Below, piece after piece: positions 26,281-35,171 of a stretch of 64,000 bases of DNA. A program made the translations under genes and the position numbers. Source of the DNA: CAVYBY01 sp963766935 (GTDB lineage Bacteria > Actinomycetota > UBA4738 > HRBIN12); assembly GCA_963766935.1 (NCBI GenBank), contig CAVYBY010000012.1, positions 1-64,000 on the forward strand. Reading direction: 5' to 3'. Positions within the stretch are counted from its first letter, which is position 1. The number at the start of each line of letters is the position of its first letter. The notes beneath the pieces were generated by a model that saw nothing but the letters and a program-made list of their open reading frames with translations, did not search any database and was not told where the DNA came from.

Positions 26281-28934
26281 CCGGCGTCGAGGATCTCCCG
26301 CAGACGGGCGGGGATCCCCCCAAGCGCCTCCGGGACCGAGCCGCCGTCGGGGCCGCCGGCGTTGGCCAGCACGTCCTTGCCGCCGGCTCCGCCGCCGATC
26401 ACCCGGGCCGCGGTCTCGAGCACCTTGGGCGCCGTGAGCCCCAGGTCGACCGCCGGCTTCGTCGCCGCCGCGACCAGCATGGCCTTGCCGGCCTCGGCGT
26501 TGCCGATGACGACGACGGCCGGACGTGAGGCCATCCGGTCCCGAACCTTCTGTGCCAGCTCACGCAGACCGCCGGGATCCTCGCCGGGAACCTCGGACAC
26601 GACGAGCGCAACGCCGTCCACGGCCGTCGCCCCGTCGGCGAGCGACGCGACGAGGGCCCCCCGGTCGCCGGCGCGGAGACCGCCCAGCTCGTTTCGAAGC
26701 CGTTTGTTCTCCTCGACGACCCGCCGCGCCTGTTCGATCGCCGCCGAGGGATCCGAAGAGCCGAGGGCCTGCACGAGCCCGCGCAACAAGGCGCGCTCGG
26801 CATTGATCTCGCGGAGCGCGTCGGGTCCGACGAGGGCCTCCACGCGCCGCATGCCGGCCCCGATCGAGCTCTCGCCCAGGATCCGGATGACCGCGACGCT
26901 GCCCGTTCGGGCGACGTGCGTGCCGCCACAGAGCTCGCGCGAGTAGTCGCCGATCTCGACGACGCGAACGAGGTCTCCGTACTTCTCGCCGAACAGGGCG
27001 ATCGCTCCCAGCGACTTCGCCTCGTCCATCGTGGTCTCGAAGATCGCGACCTGGTCGTCGCGAGCGAGCCGGCGGTTCGCCTCCAGCTCCGCCTCTTCGA
27101 GGACCTCCTGCGGGACGGGGCTCGGATGCGGGAAGTCGAAGCGCAGGCGGCCGGGTGCGACCAGCGAACCGGCCTGGCGCGCGTGATCGCCCAGGACGTG
27201 TTTGAGCGTCCAGTGCACGACATGGGTCGACGTGTGGGAACGTGCGGTCGCCTCTCGCCGCAGACGGTCGATCTCGGCGATCGCGTCCTGCCCCGCCCGA
27301 ACCTCGCCGGACTCCACGACCCCGATGTGCGCGATCGCGTCGGGTCCGGCCCACTGCGCGTCGTTGATCCGGACCAGTCCCGTCTGGGTCCTCACGACGC
27401 CGTGGTCCCCGACTTGGCCACCACTCTCGGCATAGAACGGCGTTCGCCCGAGGAACAGCCGGACCTCGGCCCCTTCTTCTGCGGACTCGAGCTGCACGTT
27501 GTCCGGGTCGAGCAACGCGACGATCGGCCCTTCCGCCTCCGGCTGGGCATACCCCAGGAACTCGGTCGGCGGCACGGCGCCGGCCTCGCTCCCGACGGTG
27601 ATGCGTTTCGCCGCCTTTCTCGCGCGCCGTCGCTGCTCCTCCAGCAGCTCCGCGAACCGTTCTCCGTCGACGTCGAGGCCGGCCTCCTCCGCCACCTCCT
27701 GCGTCAGCTGGAGCGGGAAGCCGAACGTGTCGGAGAGCTTGAAGGCCACGTCGCCCGAGAGCCGCGGACGATGCTTCGACCCGCCGCCGGATGCCCGCAC
27801 GCCGTCGATCTCGCCCTCGAGCAGCTGCATACCCTGACGCAGGGTCCTCGAAAAGCGCTCTTCTTCCGAGTCGACCACCTGCTCCACGAACGCTCGTTGC
27901 TCCCGGAGCTCCGGGTAGGCGTCCCCGAACTCGGCGACCACGATCTCGACCAGCGGATCCATCACGGCGGTGCCGGCGCCGAGGCGGCGCGCGTGCAGCA
28001 GCACGCGTCGAAGCAGCCGGCGCAGGATGTAGCCGCGACCCTCGTTGGCCGGCTGCACGCCGTCGGCGACCAGGAAGGCAGCTGCCCGCGCGTGCTCCGC
28101 GACGATGCGGATCGAGACGTCGTCACGCTCGTCCGCGCCGTAGTGCTTGCCCGACAGCGACTCGACTGCCTCGATGATCGGCGTGAACAGATCCGTGTCG
28201 AAATAGCTGGCCGCGTCCTGCATCACCATGGCGACACGCTCGAGCGAGGACCCCGTGTCGACGTTCATGCCGGGCAGCGGCCCGACGACCTCACCGGACG
28301 CGTCCACCTGATCCTGCATGAACACGAGGTTCCAGATCTCCACGAACCGTTCCTCGTCGGCGTCGGGACCGCCGTCGATTCCGTACTTGGCGCCCCGGTC
28401 GACGAAGATCTCGCTGCACGGCCCGCCCGGACCCGCACCATGGGTCGACCAGTAGTTGGCCGGCTCCCCCTCGGCATCGAACTTCCCCCGCCGCACGATC
28501 CGTTCGGGCCGGAGCCCCGCGAGATCGACCCAGGCCGCGGCCGAGTCCTCGTCCTGCTCGAAGACCGTCACCCACAACCGGTCGTGATCGATCCCATATC
28601 CCTGCGTGATCAGCTCGTGCGCCCAGGCGATCGCCTCCGCCTTGAAGTAGTCCGCGAACGAGAAGTTGCCGAGCATCTCGAAGAACGTGAGGTGTCGTGC
28701 ATCGTGACCGACGTTTTCGATGTCGTTGGTGCGCATGACCTTCTGGGCCGTGACGGCGCGGCGGTACGGCGGCTCGGCCTGACCCAGGAAGTACGGGATG
28801 AACTGGTTCATCCCGGCATTCGTGAGGAGCAGACCCGACTCGGGCGGCGGGATCAGCGGGCTCGAGGGGACGCGTCGGTGCGCCCGTTCCTCGAAGAACG
28901 AGAGAAAGCGCTCGCGGATTTGGCGGCCGTCCAC
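26277..28934 (-). CDS. alaS: Alanyl-tRNA synthetase
   Basis: AlaRS charges tRNA-Ala and edits mischarged Ser/Gly. The 885-residue protein has a class II core (NAGMNQFIPYFLG; QKVMRTNDIENVG; motif 2/3 RHLTFFEMLGNFSF), an editing domain with SHTSTHVVHWTLK and CGGTHVARTG, and a C-terminal domain ending with a Gly-rich DHHA1-like part (VIGGGAGGKDVLANAGG). The start is GTG 28934. A TAGACT hexamer ends 7 bases before it and no ribosome binding site is present, so the mRNA is probably leaderless. It heads alaS-ruvX-mltG-aroE. Confidence 0.96.
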   Translation of the reverse strand: MDGRQIRERFLSFFEERAHRRVPSSPLIPPPESGLLLTNAGMNQFIPYFLGQAEPPYRRAVTAQKVMRTNDIENVGHDARHLTFFEMLGNFSFADYFKAEAIAWAHELITQGYGIDHDRLWVTVFEQDEDSAAAWVDLAGLRPERIVRRGKFDAEGEPANYWSTHGAGPGGPCSEIFVDRGAKYGIDGGPDADEERFVEIWNLVFMQDQVDASGEVVGPLPGMNVDTGSSLERVAMVMQDAASYFDTDLFTPIIEAVESLSGKHYGADERDDVSIRIVAEHARAAAFLVADGVQPANEGRGYILRRLLRRVLLHARRLGAGTAVMDPLVEIVVAEFGDAYPELREQRAFVEQVVDSEEERFSRTLRQGMQLLEGEIDGVRASGGGSKHRPRLSGDVAFKLSDTFGFPLQLTQEVAEEAGLDVDGERFAELLEEQRRRARKAAKRITVGSEAGAVPPTEFLGYAQPEAEGPIVALLDPDNVQLESAEEGAEVRLFLGRTPFYAESGGQVGDHGVVRTQTGLVRINDAQWAGPDAIAHIGVVESGEVRAGQDAIAEIDRLRREATARSHTSTHVVHWTLKHVLGDHARQAGSLVAPGRLRFDFPHPSPVPQEVLEEAELEANRRLARDDQVAIFETTMDEAKSLGAIALFGEKYGDLVRVVEIGDYSRELCGGTHVARTGSVAVIRILGESSIGAGMRRVEALVGPDALREINAERALLRGLVQALGSSDPSAAIEQARRVVEENKRLRNELGGLRAGDRGALVASLADGATAVDGVALVVSEVPGEDPGGLRELAQKVRDRMASRPAVVVIGNAEAGKAMLVAAATKPAVDLGLTAPKVLETAARVIGGGAGGKDVLANAGGPDGGSVPEALGGIPARLREILDAG

Positions 28935-28941
28935 GGCGGAG

Positions 28942-28947
28942 AGTCTA
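28942..28947 (-). promoter_or_regulatory. -10 element of alaS (leaderless type)
   Basis: TAGACT followed by 7 bases and then the GTG start. This spacing matches leaderless actinobacterial promoters, in which TANNNT sits about 6-7 bases before the first transcribed base. Confidence 0.6.
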
Positions 28948-28985
28948 GCCCCGGCCCTCGAGGCGTCGGCTCGCCGGGCGGCCGC

Positions 28986-29249
28986 TCAGGCGGCGGGCGG
29001 ACGTCGGCCGGCGTCGTCCACGTCGATGAACTCCTCGCGGAGCTCGCGTTCGCGCATCTCCATGGCTCGCCGACCCTCTTGCAGGGACTCGGCCACGAGC
29101 TTCGACAGGTCGAGCATGCCGCCTCTCGCCTCGCGGGCGATGGAGGTCGGCGCGAAGCGATCCGCCTGTCGCTTGGCCCAGCGGGATGCGAGAACGGCGC
29201 CGGTGGCGCCCAGGCCGAGACCCGCGGCGACCCAGAAGAAGCGGCGCAT
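28986..29249 (-). CDS. Small membrane protein of unknown function (alaS-DUF948 neighbourhood)
   Basis: This 87-residue protein has a single N-terminal hydrophobic helix (FFWVAAGLGLGATGAVLASR, residues 4-23). A basic patch and a charged helix with REARGGMLDLSKLVAESLQE follow, and the end is acidic. It starts directly after the DUF948 gene stop, and alaS follows downstream. The same small gene between DUF948 and alaS is known in other Actinobacteria, where its role is not established. No enzyme motif is seen. Confidence 0.75.
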   Translation of the reverse strand: MRRFFWVAAGLGLGATGAVLASRWAKRQADRFAPTSIAREARGGMLDLSKLVAESLQEGRRAMEMRERELREEFIDVDDAGRRPPAA

Positions 29250-29633
29250 CTAGGACTTCTTCTTGGACTTGGACTTCGCCTTCGAGAAGCCCTTGCGAAG
29301 ACCGGCGCCGATGCTGATCACCTTGATGATCGGACTCGCGGCCGCCTGCTCGACGAGCCCGGAGAGCTTCTCCACCCGCCCGACGATTTGGGTGGCCGAG
29401 ACGAGCATCGTGTCGACGCGGTCGATCTCGCGGTTCGTCTTCTCCACCGACGTCTTGACCTCGCGAAGAAGCGGGACGGTCTCCTCGCGCATGGCGTCGA
29501 TGGTCAGCTTGGTGCTCTCGAGCACGCGAAAGGTGTTGAGCAGCACGACGCACAGGAAACCGACGAGCACGACCCAGCCGACGGCGAGGACGATCAAGGC
29601 CACATCACCACCCGTGAGCGCCAGGAGCGTCAT
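29250..29633 (-). CDS. DUF948 family membrane protein
   Basis: From ATG 29633, with GGAGGA upstream, the protein has 127 residues; longer frames are not supported. An N-terminal membrane helix (GDVALIVLAVGWVVLVGFLC, about 9-28) is followed by a long helical region with a heptad-like pattern (TVPLLREVKTSVEKTNREID ... ATQIVGRVEKLSGLVEQAA) and a Lys/Ser-rich tail. This is the form of DUF948 proteins, whose function is not established. It is paired with the small gene downstream, probably one unit at the membrane. Confidence 0.85.
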   Translation of the reverse strand: MTLLALTGGDVALIVLAVGWVVLVGFLCVVLLNTFRVLESTKLTIDAMREETVPLLREVKTSVEKTNREIDRVDTMLVSATQIVGRVEKLSGLVEQAAASPIIKVISIGAGLRKGFSKAKSKSKKKS

Positions 29634-29703
29634 CCCCGTCCTCCGTTCGTCCGTCTCGGCCGTTGCGGGCCCGCGTTTCGGGCCCGATTGTCTCCGGCTC
29701 CGT

Positions 29704-29709
29704 AGCATA
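29704..29709 (-). promoter_or_regulatory. Possible -10 element for the DUF948 gene
   Basis: TATGCT lies about 70 bases before the DUF948 ATG, in the gap after rarA. The same gap holds a hairpin of two CGGGCCCG blocks (29666-29686), which would lie in the 5' leader. There is no clear -35. Confidence 0.35.
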
Positions 29710-29754
29710 CCGGCGGCGGGCGGGCGGCCCACCCGCCCCGAGCCGGTCGGCGTC

Positions 29755-31023
29755 CTACGAGCCCCCCGGCTCCGCGGGACTGCCGCTGCCCGGCTCCACC
29801 TCGACATCGGCGCCCATCCCGGACGGCTCGTAGTAGCGGCGTCCTTCGAATCGCTCGGGCCGGTACGCCTGCTCGACATGGTGGCCGGGCTCGTCGTGGG
29901 GGTATCGGTAGCCTTCCCCGTGGCCCAGCTTCCTGGCGCCGGGGCCCGAGGCGTCGCGCAGGTGGGGCGGGACGGACTCGGCGCCGGCAGCGTCCTCCTG
30001 CGCGCGGCCGAGCGAGACGATGACGCTGTTCGACTTTGGCGCCCGCGCGAGATACAGCGTGGCTTCGGCGAGGTTGATCCTGGCCTCCGGCAGGCCGACG
30101 TGCTCGACCGCCTGGGCCGCGGCCACCGCCACGACGAGCGCCATCGGGTCAGCGAGGCCCACGTCCTCGCTCGCGTGGACGATCAGGCGGCGGGCGACGT
30201 AGCGCGGGTCCTCCCCCGCCTCGAGCATCCGAGCCAGCCAGAAGAGCGCGGCGTCGGGATCGGATCCACGGATCGACTTGATGAATGCGCTCACGACGTT
30301 GTAGTGCTGGTCTCCCTGGCGGTCGTACACGATCGGCTTCTTCTGCATCGCGTCGGCGACCCGGTCGCGGGTCAGCTCGGCGATCCCGGCGGCCCGCGCG
30401 GCGATGGCGGCCGCCTCGAGCCCTGCGAGCGCGGTTCGGGCATCGCCGCCGGATGCCTCCACCAGGTGCCCGAGCCCTTCGTCGTCGATCGTCAGCCCGT
30501 CCGCACCCAGCCCTCGTTCGCGGTCGGTGAGCGCCCGTGCGACCAGCTCGCGCAGGTCGTCCTCACCGAGCGGCTCGAGCCGAAGCAGCAGACACCGTGA
30601 GAGCAGCGGCGTGTTGAGCGAGAAGAACGGGTTCTCGGTCGTGGCCCCGATCAGGGTGACGGTGCCGTCCTCGACCGCCGGCAGCAGGACATCCTGTTGG
30701 GACTTGGACCAGCGATGGACCTCGTCGACGAAGAGCACGGTTTGGAACAGGCCGCCCCGCGCCCCCTCGACGATCTTGCGCGCATCCGCCACCCCGGAGG
30801 AAACCGCCGACAGCTGGGCGAGATGGGCCCCGACCTCGGCGGCGAGCAGGTGGGCAAGGGTCGTCTTCCCGCTGCCGGACGGACCCCAAAGGATCAGCGA
30901 CGGGAGATGGCCCGCCTCGAGCATCTGCGTGAGCGCCAGCCCCGGCCCGATGAGATGCCGCTGACCGACGAACTCCTCGAGCGAGCTCGGACGCATCCGG
31001 GCCGGCAGGGGCGCCTCATGCAT
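29755..31023 (-). CDS. rarA: Replication-associated recombination protein RarA (MgsA) AAA+ ATPase
   Basis: RarA acts at stalled replication forks and interacts with SSB. The 422-residue protein has RMRPSSLEEFVGQRHLIGPG, Walker A LILWGPSGSGKTTLAHLLA, Walker B TVLFVDEVHRWSKSQQD, sensor 1 IGATTENPFFSLN, and the C-terminal tetramerisation part (HYNVVSAFIKSIRGSDPDAA, ARRLIVHASEDVGLADP). The last about 40 residues are a variable Gly/Glu/Pro tail. The ATG overlaps the PPOX gene stop by 8 bases. Confidence 0.94.
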   Translation of the reverse strand: MHEAPLPARMRPSSLEEFVGQRHLIGPGLALTQMLEAGHLPSLILWGPSGSGKTTLAHLLAAEVGAHLAQLSAVSSGVADARKIVEGARGGLFQTVLFVDEVHRWSKSQQDVLLPAVEDGTVTLIGATTENPFFSLNTPLLSRCLLLRLEPLGEDDLRELVARALTDRERGLGADGLTIDDEGLGHLVEASGGDARTALAGLEAAAIAARAAGIAELTRDRVADAMQKKPIVYDRQGDQHYNVVSAFIKSIRGSDPDAALFWLARMLEAGEDPRYVARRLIVHASEDVGLADPMALVVAVAAAQAVEHVGLPEARINLAEATLYLARAPKSNSVIVSLGRAQEDAAGAESVPPHLRDASGPGARKLGHGEGYRYPHDEPGHHVEQAYRPERFEGRRYYEPSGMGADVEVEPGSGSPAEPGGS

Positions 31024-31420
31024 CCGTTTTGGAGATCACATGGTCGGGCCGAATCCGGTACACGACACGAACCTGCCCGACGCGCGGCGTCCACGGCTCG
31101 CCGTCGTGGTAGCGACGGTTGAGAGCGTCGATGTGCGCCTCGGCCTCCGGCCCGGTCTCGATCGCAACGACGGTGCCCTGCACCGAGAGATACCGGTACG
31201 GATCGGACTGTTCGTGAATCGAGACGGCGACCCGCGGGTCGCGGCGGATGTTCCGATCCTTGCGGCGCCCGACGGCGGAGTTGACGAGGATCCGTCCCTC
31301 GTCGTCGGCGTCGACCCAGACCGGCGCCACGTGCGGCGCGCCGTCGGGGTCGATCGTGACGAAATGGGCGAAGTTCTTGCCCCGCAAGAGCTTCAGGTCA
31401 TCCTCACTCAGTGTGCTCAT
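31016..31420 (-). CDS. Pyridoxamine-phosphate-oxidase-like (PPOX) flavin/F420 protein
   Basis: This 134-residue split-barrel protein starts at ATG 31420, which overlaps the aspS stop (ATGA) and follows a GGAGGG site. It contains LLRGKNFAHFVTIDPDGAPH, VAPVWVDADDEGRILVNSA, RRKDRNIRRDPRVAVSIHEQ and YRYLSVQGTVVAIE, the pattern of the TIGR03618-type PPOX family. Actinobacterial members often use F420 for reductions, but the cofactor and substrate cannot be told from sequence. The gene order aspS-PPOX-rarA suggests only shared transcription. Confidence 0.82.
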   Translation of the reverse strand: MSTLSEDDLKLLRGKNFAHFVTIDPDGAPHVAPVWVDADDEGRILVNSAVGRRKDRNIRRDPRVAVSIHEQSDPYRYLSVQGTVVAIETGPEAEAHIDALNRRYHDGEPWTPRVGQVRVVYRIRPDHVISKTDA

Positions 31421-33210
31421 CCACCCTCCCCCCGAGGCGCCGAGGGCGGCTCGGCGAGCCGGATCCCGAGCGACCGCAGCTGCTCGGGGTCGACCGGCGC
31501 CGGAGCGCCCGTGAGCGGATCCGCACCCGACTGCGCTTTTGGAAACGCCGTGACCTCGCGGATCGCGTCCTTGCCGGCGAGCAGCATGACCAGCCGGTCG
31601 ATGCCGAGCGCGATCCCGCCGTGCGGGGGCGCCCCGAACCGGAATGCCTGCAGCAGGTGTCCGAACTGGGCTTCGGTCTCGTCGGGTCCAAGGCCGAGCA
31701 CGCCGAAGACGCGCGCCTGCACGGCCGGGTCGTGGATCCGGATGCTGCCGCCGCCCAGCTCGTACCCGTTGAGCACGAGGTCGTACGCGCGAGCCGTTGC
31801 GGTGGCCGGATCGAGGTCGTCGGTCGCGGGGGCCGTGAAGGGGTGGTGCACGGAGACCCACTTTCCCTCCTCGTCGCTCCATTCGAACAGCGGCGGCTCC
31901 GTCATCCAGCAGTAGGCCCACGTTCCCTCGCCGATCAGACCCAGCCGGTCGGCAAGCGCGCGTCGCAGCCCGTCGAGCGCGACGTTCACGCGGTCGAGGC
32001 GGTCGGCGACGATGCAGACGAGGTCACCCGCGCCGGCGCCCGTGGCGCCGAGCACGGATGCGATCTCGTCGGGCGACAGATGCTTTTCGACCGGCGAGCG
32101 AACGGTGCCGCCGTCGCCGACGACCAGCCACACGAGACCGGCGGCGCCCCGTCCTTTGGCGTCCTGCACTAGCTGGTCGAGCTCGGACCGGCTGAACGAG
32201 CCCGCGCCCGGCGCGGCGAGGCCCTTGATCGCGCCACCCGAAGCGAGCGCCGAGGCGAACACGCCGAACGAGGTTCCTTCGAACGCCGCCGACAGGTCCG
32301 CCAGCTCCATCCCGTAGCGCAGGTCCGGCTTGTCCGAGCCGTAGCGCGACAGCATCTCCGCGTACGTCATGCGGGGAAACGGCTGCGGCACCTCGGCACC
32401 CACCAGACGCCGGACGATCTCCGCGTACAGCGGCTCGATCAGCGACTGAATGTCCGCCTCGTCGACGAACGACATCTCCACGTCCAGCTGCGTGAACTCG
32501 AAGCTCCGGTCGGCGCGCGGCGCCTCGTCGCGGAGGCAGCGGACGATCTGGTAGTAGCGATCCTGGCCCGCCACCATCAGCAGCTGCTTGAGCTGCTGCG
32601 GCGACTGCGGCAGCGCGTAGAACGTGCCGGGCCACAGCCGTGACGGCACGAGGAAGTCGCGGGCCCCCTCGGGCGTGCTCCTCGTGAGCAGCGGGGTCTC
32701 GACTTCGACGAACCCGTGCTCGTCCATGTAGTCGCGGATCGTCTTGACCGTGTCGTGACGCAGACGAAGGATCCGCGTCATCTCCGGACGGCGAAGATCC
32801 AGGTACCGGTACTTGAGGCGCAGCTCTTCCCCCGCCTCGATCCGGTCTTCGATGGGAAAGGGCGGCGGCTCGGCGGCCGAGAGCACCTCGAGCCCTGCGG
32901 CGACGACCTCGACGTCGCCGGTCGCGAGGTTCGGGTTGGCCATTCCCGGGGGCCGCAACCGCACGGAGCCGGTGACGCGCACGACGTCCTCGGCGCCCAG
33001 ATTCTGGGCGGCGGCGTGGGCGGCGGCGGCCTGCTCCGGGTGAAAGACAACCTGGACGGCGCCCTCGCGGTCGCGGAGGTCGATGAAGGTCACGCCCCCG
33101 TGGTCGCGACGCCGGGCGACCCACCCGCAGAGGGCAACCTCGGTCCCGGCGTGCTCGGCACCCAGCTGTCCGCAGGCGTGCGTGCGCATGGCCGTGCTCA
33201 TGTCGCTCAC
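31417..33210 (-). CDS. aspS: Aspartyl-tRNA synthetase (probably non-discriminating)
   Basis: AspRS charges tRNA-Asp. The 597-residue bacterial-type protein has an N-terminal OB fold (VALCGWVARRRDHGGVTFID), motif 2 around RCLRDEAPRADRSFEFTQLD, the GAD insertion, and motif 3 GGIALGIDRLVMLLAGKD. The His in RRRDHGG and the PPGMANPN stretch resemble AspRS that also charge tRNA-Asn in species with the amidotransferase route; this is inferred from known determinants. Motif 2 has DRSFEF where DRQPEF is usual. The GTG overlaps the hisS stop (GTGA); an ATG three codons later is an alternative start. Confidence 0.95.
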   Translation of the reverse strand: MSDMSTAMRTHACGQLGAEHAGTEVALCGWVARRRDHGGVTFIDLRDREGAVQVVFHPEQAAAAHAAAQNLGAEDVVRVTGSVRLRPPGMANPNLATGDVEVVAAGLEVLSAAEPPPFPIEDRIEAGEELRLKYRYLDLRRPEMTRILRLRHDTVKTIRDYMDEHGFVEVETPLLTRSTPEGARDFLVPSRLWPGTFYALPQSPQQLKQLLMVAGQDRYYQIVRCLRDEAPRADRSFEFTQLDVEMSFVDEADIQSLIEPLYAEIVRRLVGAEVPQPFPRMTYAEMLSRYGSDKPDLRYGMELADLSAAFEGTSFGVFASALASGGAIKGLAAPGAGSFSRSELDQLVQDAKGRGAAGLVWLVVGDGGTVRSPVEKHLSPDEIASVLGATGAGAGDLVCIVADRLDRVNVALDGLRRALADRLGLIGEGTWAYCWMTEPPLFEWSDEEGKWVSVHHPFTAPATDDLDPATATARAYDLVLNGYELGGGSIRIHDPAVQARVFGVLGLGPDETEAQFGHLLQAFRFGAPPHGGIALGIDRLVMLLAGKDAIREVTAFPKAQSGADPLTGAPAPVDPEQLRSLGIRLAEPPSAPRGEGG

Positions 33211-34475
33211 GAGGTTCCTCCCGCCGCGGAGAGCCGGCCGACCGCTTCGGCCGCGGGCACCGTCTCCTGCATCCCGTCGGCGAGCCGTCGAAGCGTGACC
33301 GACCCCGCCTCCCGCTCACGCTCACCCAGGATCGCGACGAACGCGGCGCCGGCGCGATCCGCCATCCGCAGCTGGGCCTTGAGCGGCCGCTCCTCGAACG
33401 AGGCCCCCGACGGCACGCCGGCGTCCCGCAGCTCGCGCACGAACGCCGAGGCCGCATCGGCCGAGCCAGGGCCGATACCGACGACGAAGCAGAGCCCTCC
33501 GGCTCGCTCGGGGGCGGGCAGCGACTCGCGCTCCATCGCCAGCAGGACTCGGTCGAGTCCCATGCCGAAGCCGACCCCCGGCGTCGGCGGTCCTCCGAGC
33601 AGCTCGGCGAGGCCGTCGTATCGTCCGCCGCCGCACACCGTCTCCGCCTGCGTGCCGGCGAGCGAGGGCGCCACGAACTCGAACGCGGTTCGCGTGTAGT
33701 AGTCGAGGCCGCGAACCAGGCTCGGCGCAAGCTCGAAGGCGACGCCCTCGGCCGCAAGCCCGGCGCGAACGGCCCCGAAGTGCTCCGCGCACGGCGCGCA
33801 CAGATGATCGGAGACGGCCGGGGCGGCCAGGACGAAGTCCTTCTGTCCGTCCACCTTGCAGTCGAGCACCCGGAGCGGGTTGGTGCGGAGCCGGCGCCGG
33901 CAGTCGTCGTCGAGATCGTCCAGGTGCGGCTCCAGATACGCCACGAGCAGCCCCCGATACGCCGGCCGGCAGACCTCGTCGCCGATGGAGTTGAGATGCA
34001 GCACCGCATCGAGCCCGCGCCCGCGCAGATACCGGTCTGCCGTCGCGACGACCTCCACGTCGGCCGCGGGCGATTCGGCTCCGATCGTCTCCACCCCGAA
34101 GACGCGGAACTCGCGCAGACGTCCGGCGCCCGGGCGGTTGTGCCGGTAGTTCGCGTTGACGTAGTAGCTCTTGAACGGCGCCGGCAGCTCCTGCGTGTGC
34201 GCCAGATAGGCGCGCACCACCGGCGCGGTGCTCTCGGGGCGAAGGGTCAGCGATCGCCCGGCCTTGTCCTCGAACGTGTACATCTCCTTCGTCACGACGT
34301 CCGACGTCTCGCCGGAGGTCCGTGAGAACAGCTCCGTGTGCTCGAATGCCGGGGTCTCGACGTAGCGGTATCCGAACAGCGCCGCCACGCGATGGGCTTC
34401 GTCCTCGAGCGCCAGCATCGCCTCCGAGCGCGGCGGCAGGAGGTCGTCGGTGCCACGCGGCGGAGCGATCTCCAT
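33207..34475 (-). CDS. hisS: Histidyl-tRNA synthetase
   Basis: HisRS charges tRNA-His. The 422-residue class II enzyme has APPRGTDDLLPP at the start, TLRPESTAPVVRAYL (motif 2), the histidine motifs LVRGLDYYTRTAFEF and CGGGRYDGLAELLGG, GVGFGMGLDRVLLAM (motif 3), and an anticodon domain (CFVVGIGPG ... QLRMADRAGAAFVAILGERE). ATG 34475 overlaps the stop of the metallo-hydrolase gene; a GTG one codon earlier is equally possible. Confidence 0.95.
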   Translation of the reverse strand: MEIAPPRGTDDLLPPRSEAMLALEDEAHRVAALFGYRYVETPAFEHTELFSRTSGETSDVVTKEMYTFEDKAGRSLTLRPESTAPVVRAYLAHTQELPAPFKSYYVNANYRHNRPGAGRLREFRVFGVETIGAESPAADVEVVATADRYLRGRGLDAVLHLNSIGDEVCRPAYRGLLVAYLEPHLDDLDDDCRRRLRTNPLRVLDCKVDGQKDFVLAAPAVSDHLCAPCAEHFGAVRAGLAAEGVAFELAPSLVRGLDYYTRTAFEFVAPSLAGTQAETVCGGGRYDGLAELLGGPPTPGVGFGMGLDRVLLAMERESLPAPERAGGLCFVVGIGPGSADAASAFVRELRDAGVPSGASFEERPLKAQLRMADRAGAAFVAILGEREREAGSVTLRRLADGMQETVPAAEAVGRLSAAGGTS

Positions 34476-35107
34476 CACACAAGCTCCCGCAGGAACGGGT
34501 TGGAGGCGCGCTCCCGCCCCACCGTCGTTCGCGATCCGTGGCCGGGAAAGACCTCCAGTGCGTCCGGCAGCAGCAGGAATCGCGACAGGCTTTCCCGCAT
34601 CAGCACCGGGTCGGAATTCGAGAAGTCGGAGCGCCCGATCGAGCCCGCGAAGACGAGGTCCCCGGAAAGGACCATCAGGTCTTCGTCGACACGGAAGCAA
34701 CAGTGGCCGGGGGTGTGCCCCGGCGTGTGGAGCACCTCGATCGACATGCCGCCGAGGGAGAGCACCTCTTTGTCCCGGACGGGCCGCAGGTCGCGCGCGG
34801 GCTCGAGCGTCTCCGCGAACTCGCCCCACGCCTTGGGGTCGTGAAACGCGAGCGCGTCCGCCTCGTGGATGTAGACGGGAAGGTCCCCGGCGAAGATGCC
34901 GGCCTGCCAGGCATGATCGAGATGGGCGTGGGTGAGCAGCACCGCGACGGGATTGATCCCGGCGCGGTCGAGCATCGAGTGGATCGTCTCGGGCTCGAAC
35001 CCGGGGTCGACGACCACCGCGCCGTCCGAGGTCCGGGAGGCAAGCAACCAGCAATTGGTCCCGTAGGGATTGGCATCGAAGACGTCCAGATACGTGAGCG
35101 GGACCAT
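34475..35107 (-). CDS. MBL-fold metallo-hydrolase (glyoxalase II-like)
   Basis: The protein (210 residues from ATG 35107) has the full metallo-beta-lactamase set: THAHLDHAWQAG, HTPGHTPGHCCF, LSGDLVFAGSIGRSDF and FPGHGSRTTVG, with VVDPGFEP before it. The family includes glyoxalase II and related thioester hydrolases, and the substrate is not known. The hisS-linked position is common in Gram-positive bacteria. An ATG at 35119 is in frame but lies inside a TAAGAT promoter hexamer, so the shorter start is preferred. Confidence 0.87.
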   Translation of the reverse strand: MVPLTYLDVFDANPYGTNCWLLASRTSDGAVVVDPGFEPETIHSMLDRAGINPVAVLLTHAHLDHAWQAGIFAGDLPVYIHEADALAFHDPKAWGEFAETLEPARDLRPVRDKEVLSLGGMSIEVLHTPGHTPGHCCFRVDEDLMVLSGDLVFAGSIGRSDFSNSDPVLMRESLSRFLLLPDALEVFPGHGSRTTVGRERASNPFLRELV

Positions 35108-35117
35108 GGGCGGCGTC

Positions 35118-35123
35118 ATCTTA
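35118..35123 (-). promoter_or_regulatory. -10 element for the metallo-hydrolase/hisS/aspS run
   Basis: TAAGAT ends 10 bases before ATG 35107, so the leader would be only about 4 bases. It lies back to back with the divergent promoter at 35160-35165. Confidence 0.45.
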
Positions 35124-35159
35124 GCCGGTGCCTCTGCGGGCCCCGGCCGGAGCCGGGAC

Positions 35160-35165
35160 TAGGCT
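35160..35165 (+). promoter_or_regulatory. -10 element of the DCC-family gene (leaderless type)
   Basis: TAGGCT, 6 bases, then the GTG start of the plus-strand gene. There is no ribosome binding site. The spacing is the same as before thrS and lemA. Confidence 0.6.
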
Positions 35166-35171
35166 GTCATC

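Noticed and set aside
26916..29705. A 929-codon open frame on the plus strand opposite alaS
   Set aside because: It mirrors alaS and its neighbours in a GC-rich genome, where antisense frames stay open by codon bias. It has Arg/His-rich composition, no ribosome binding site and no family motif.
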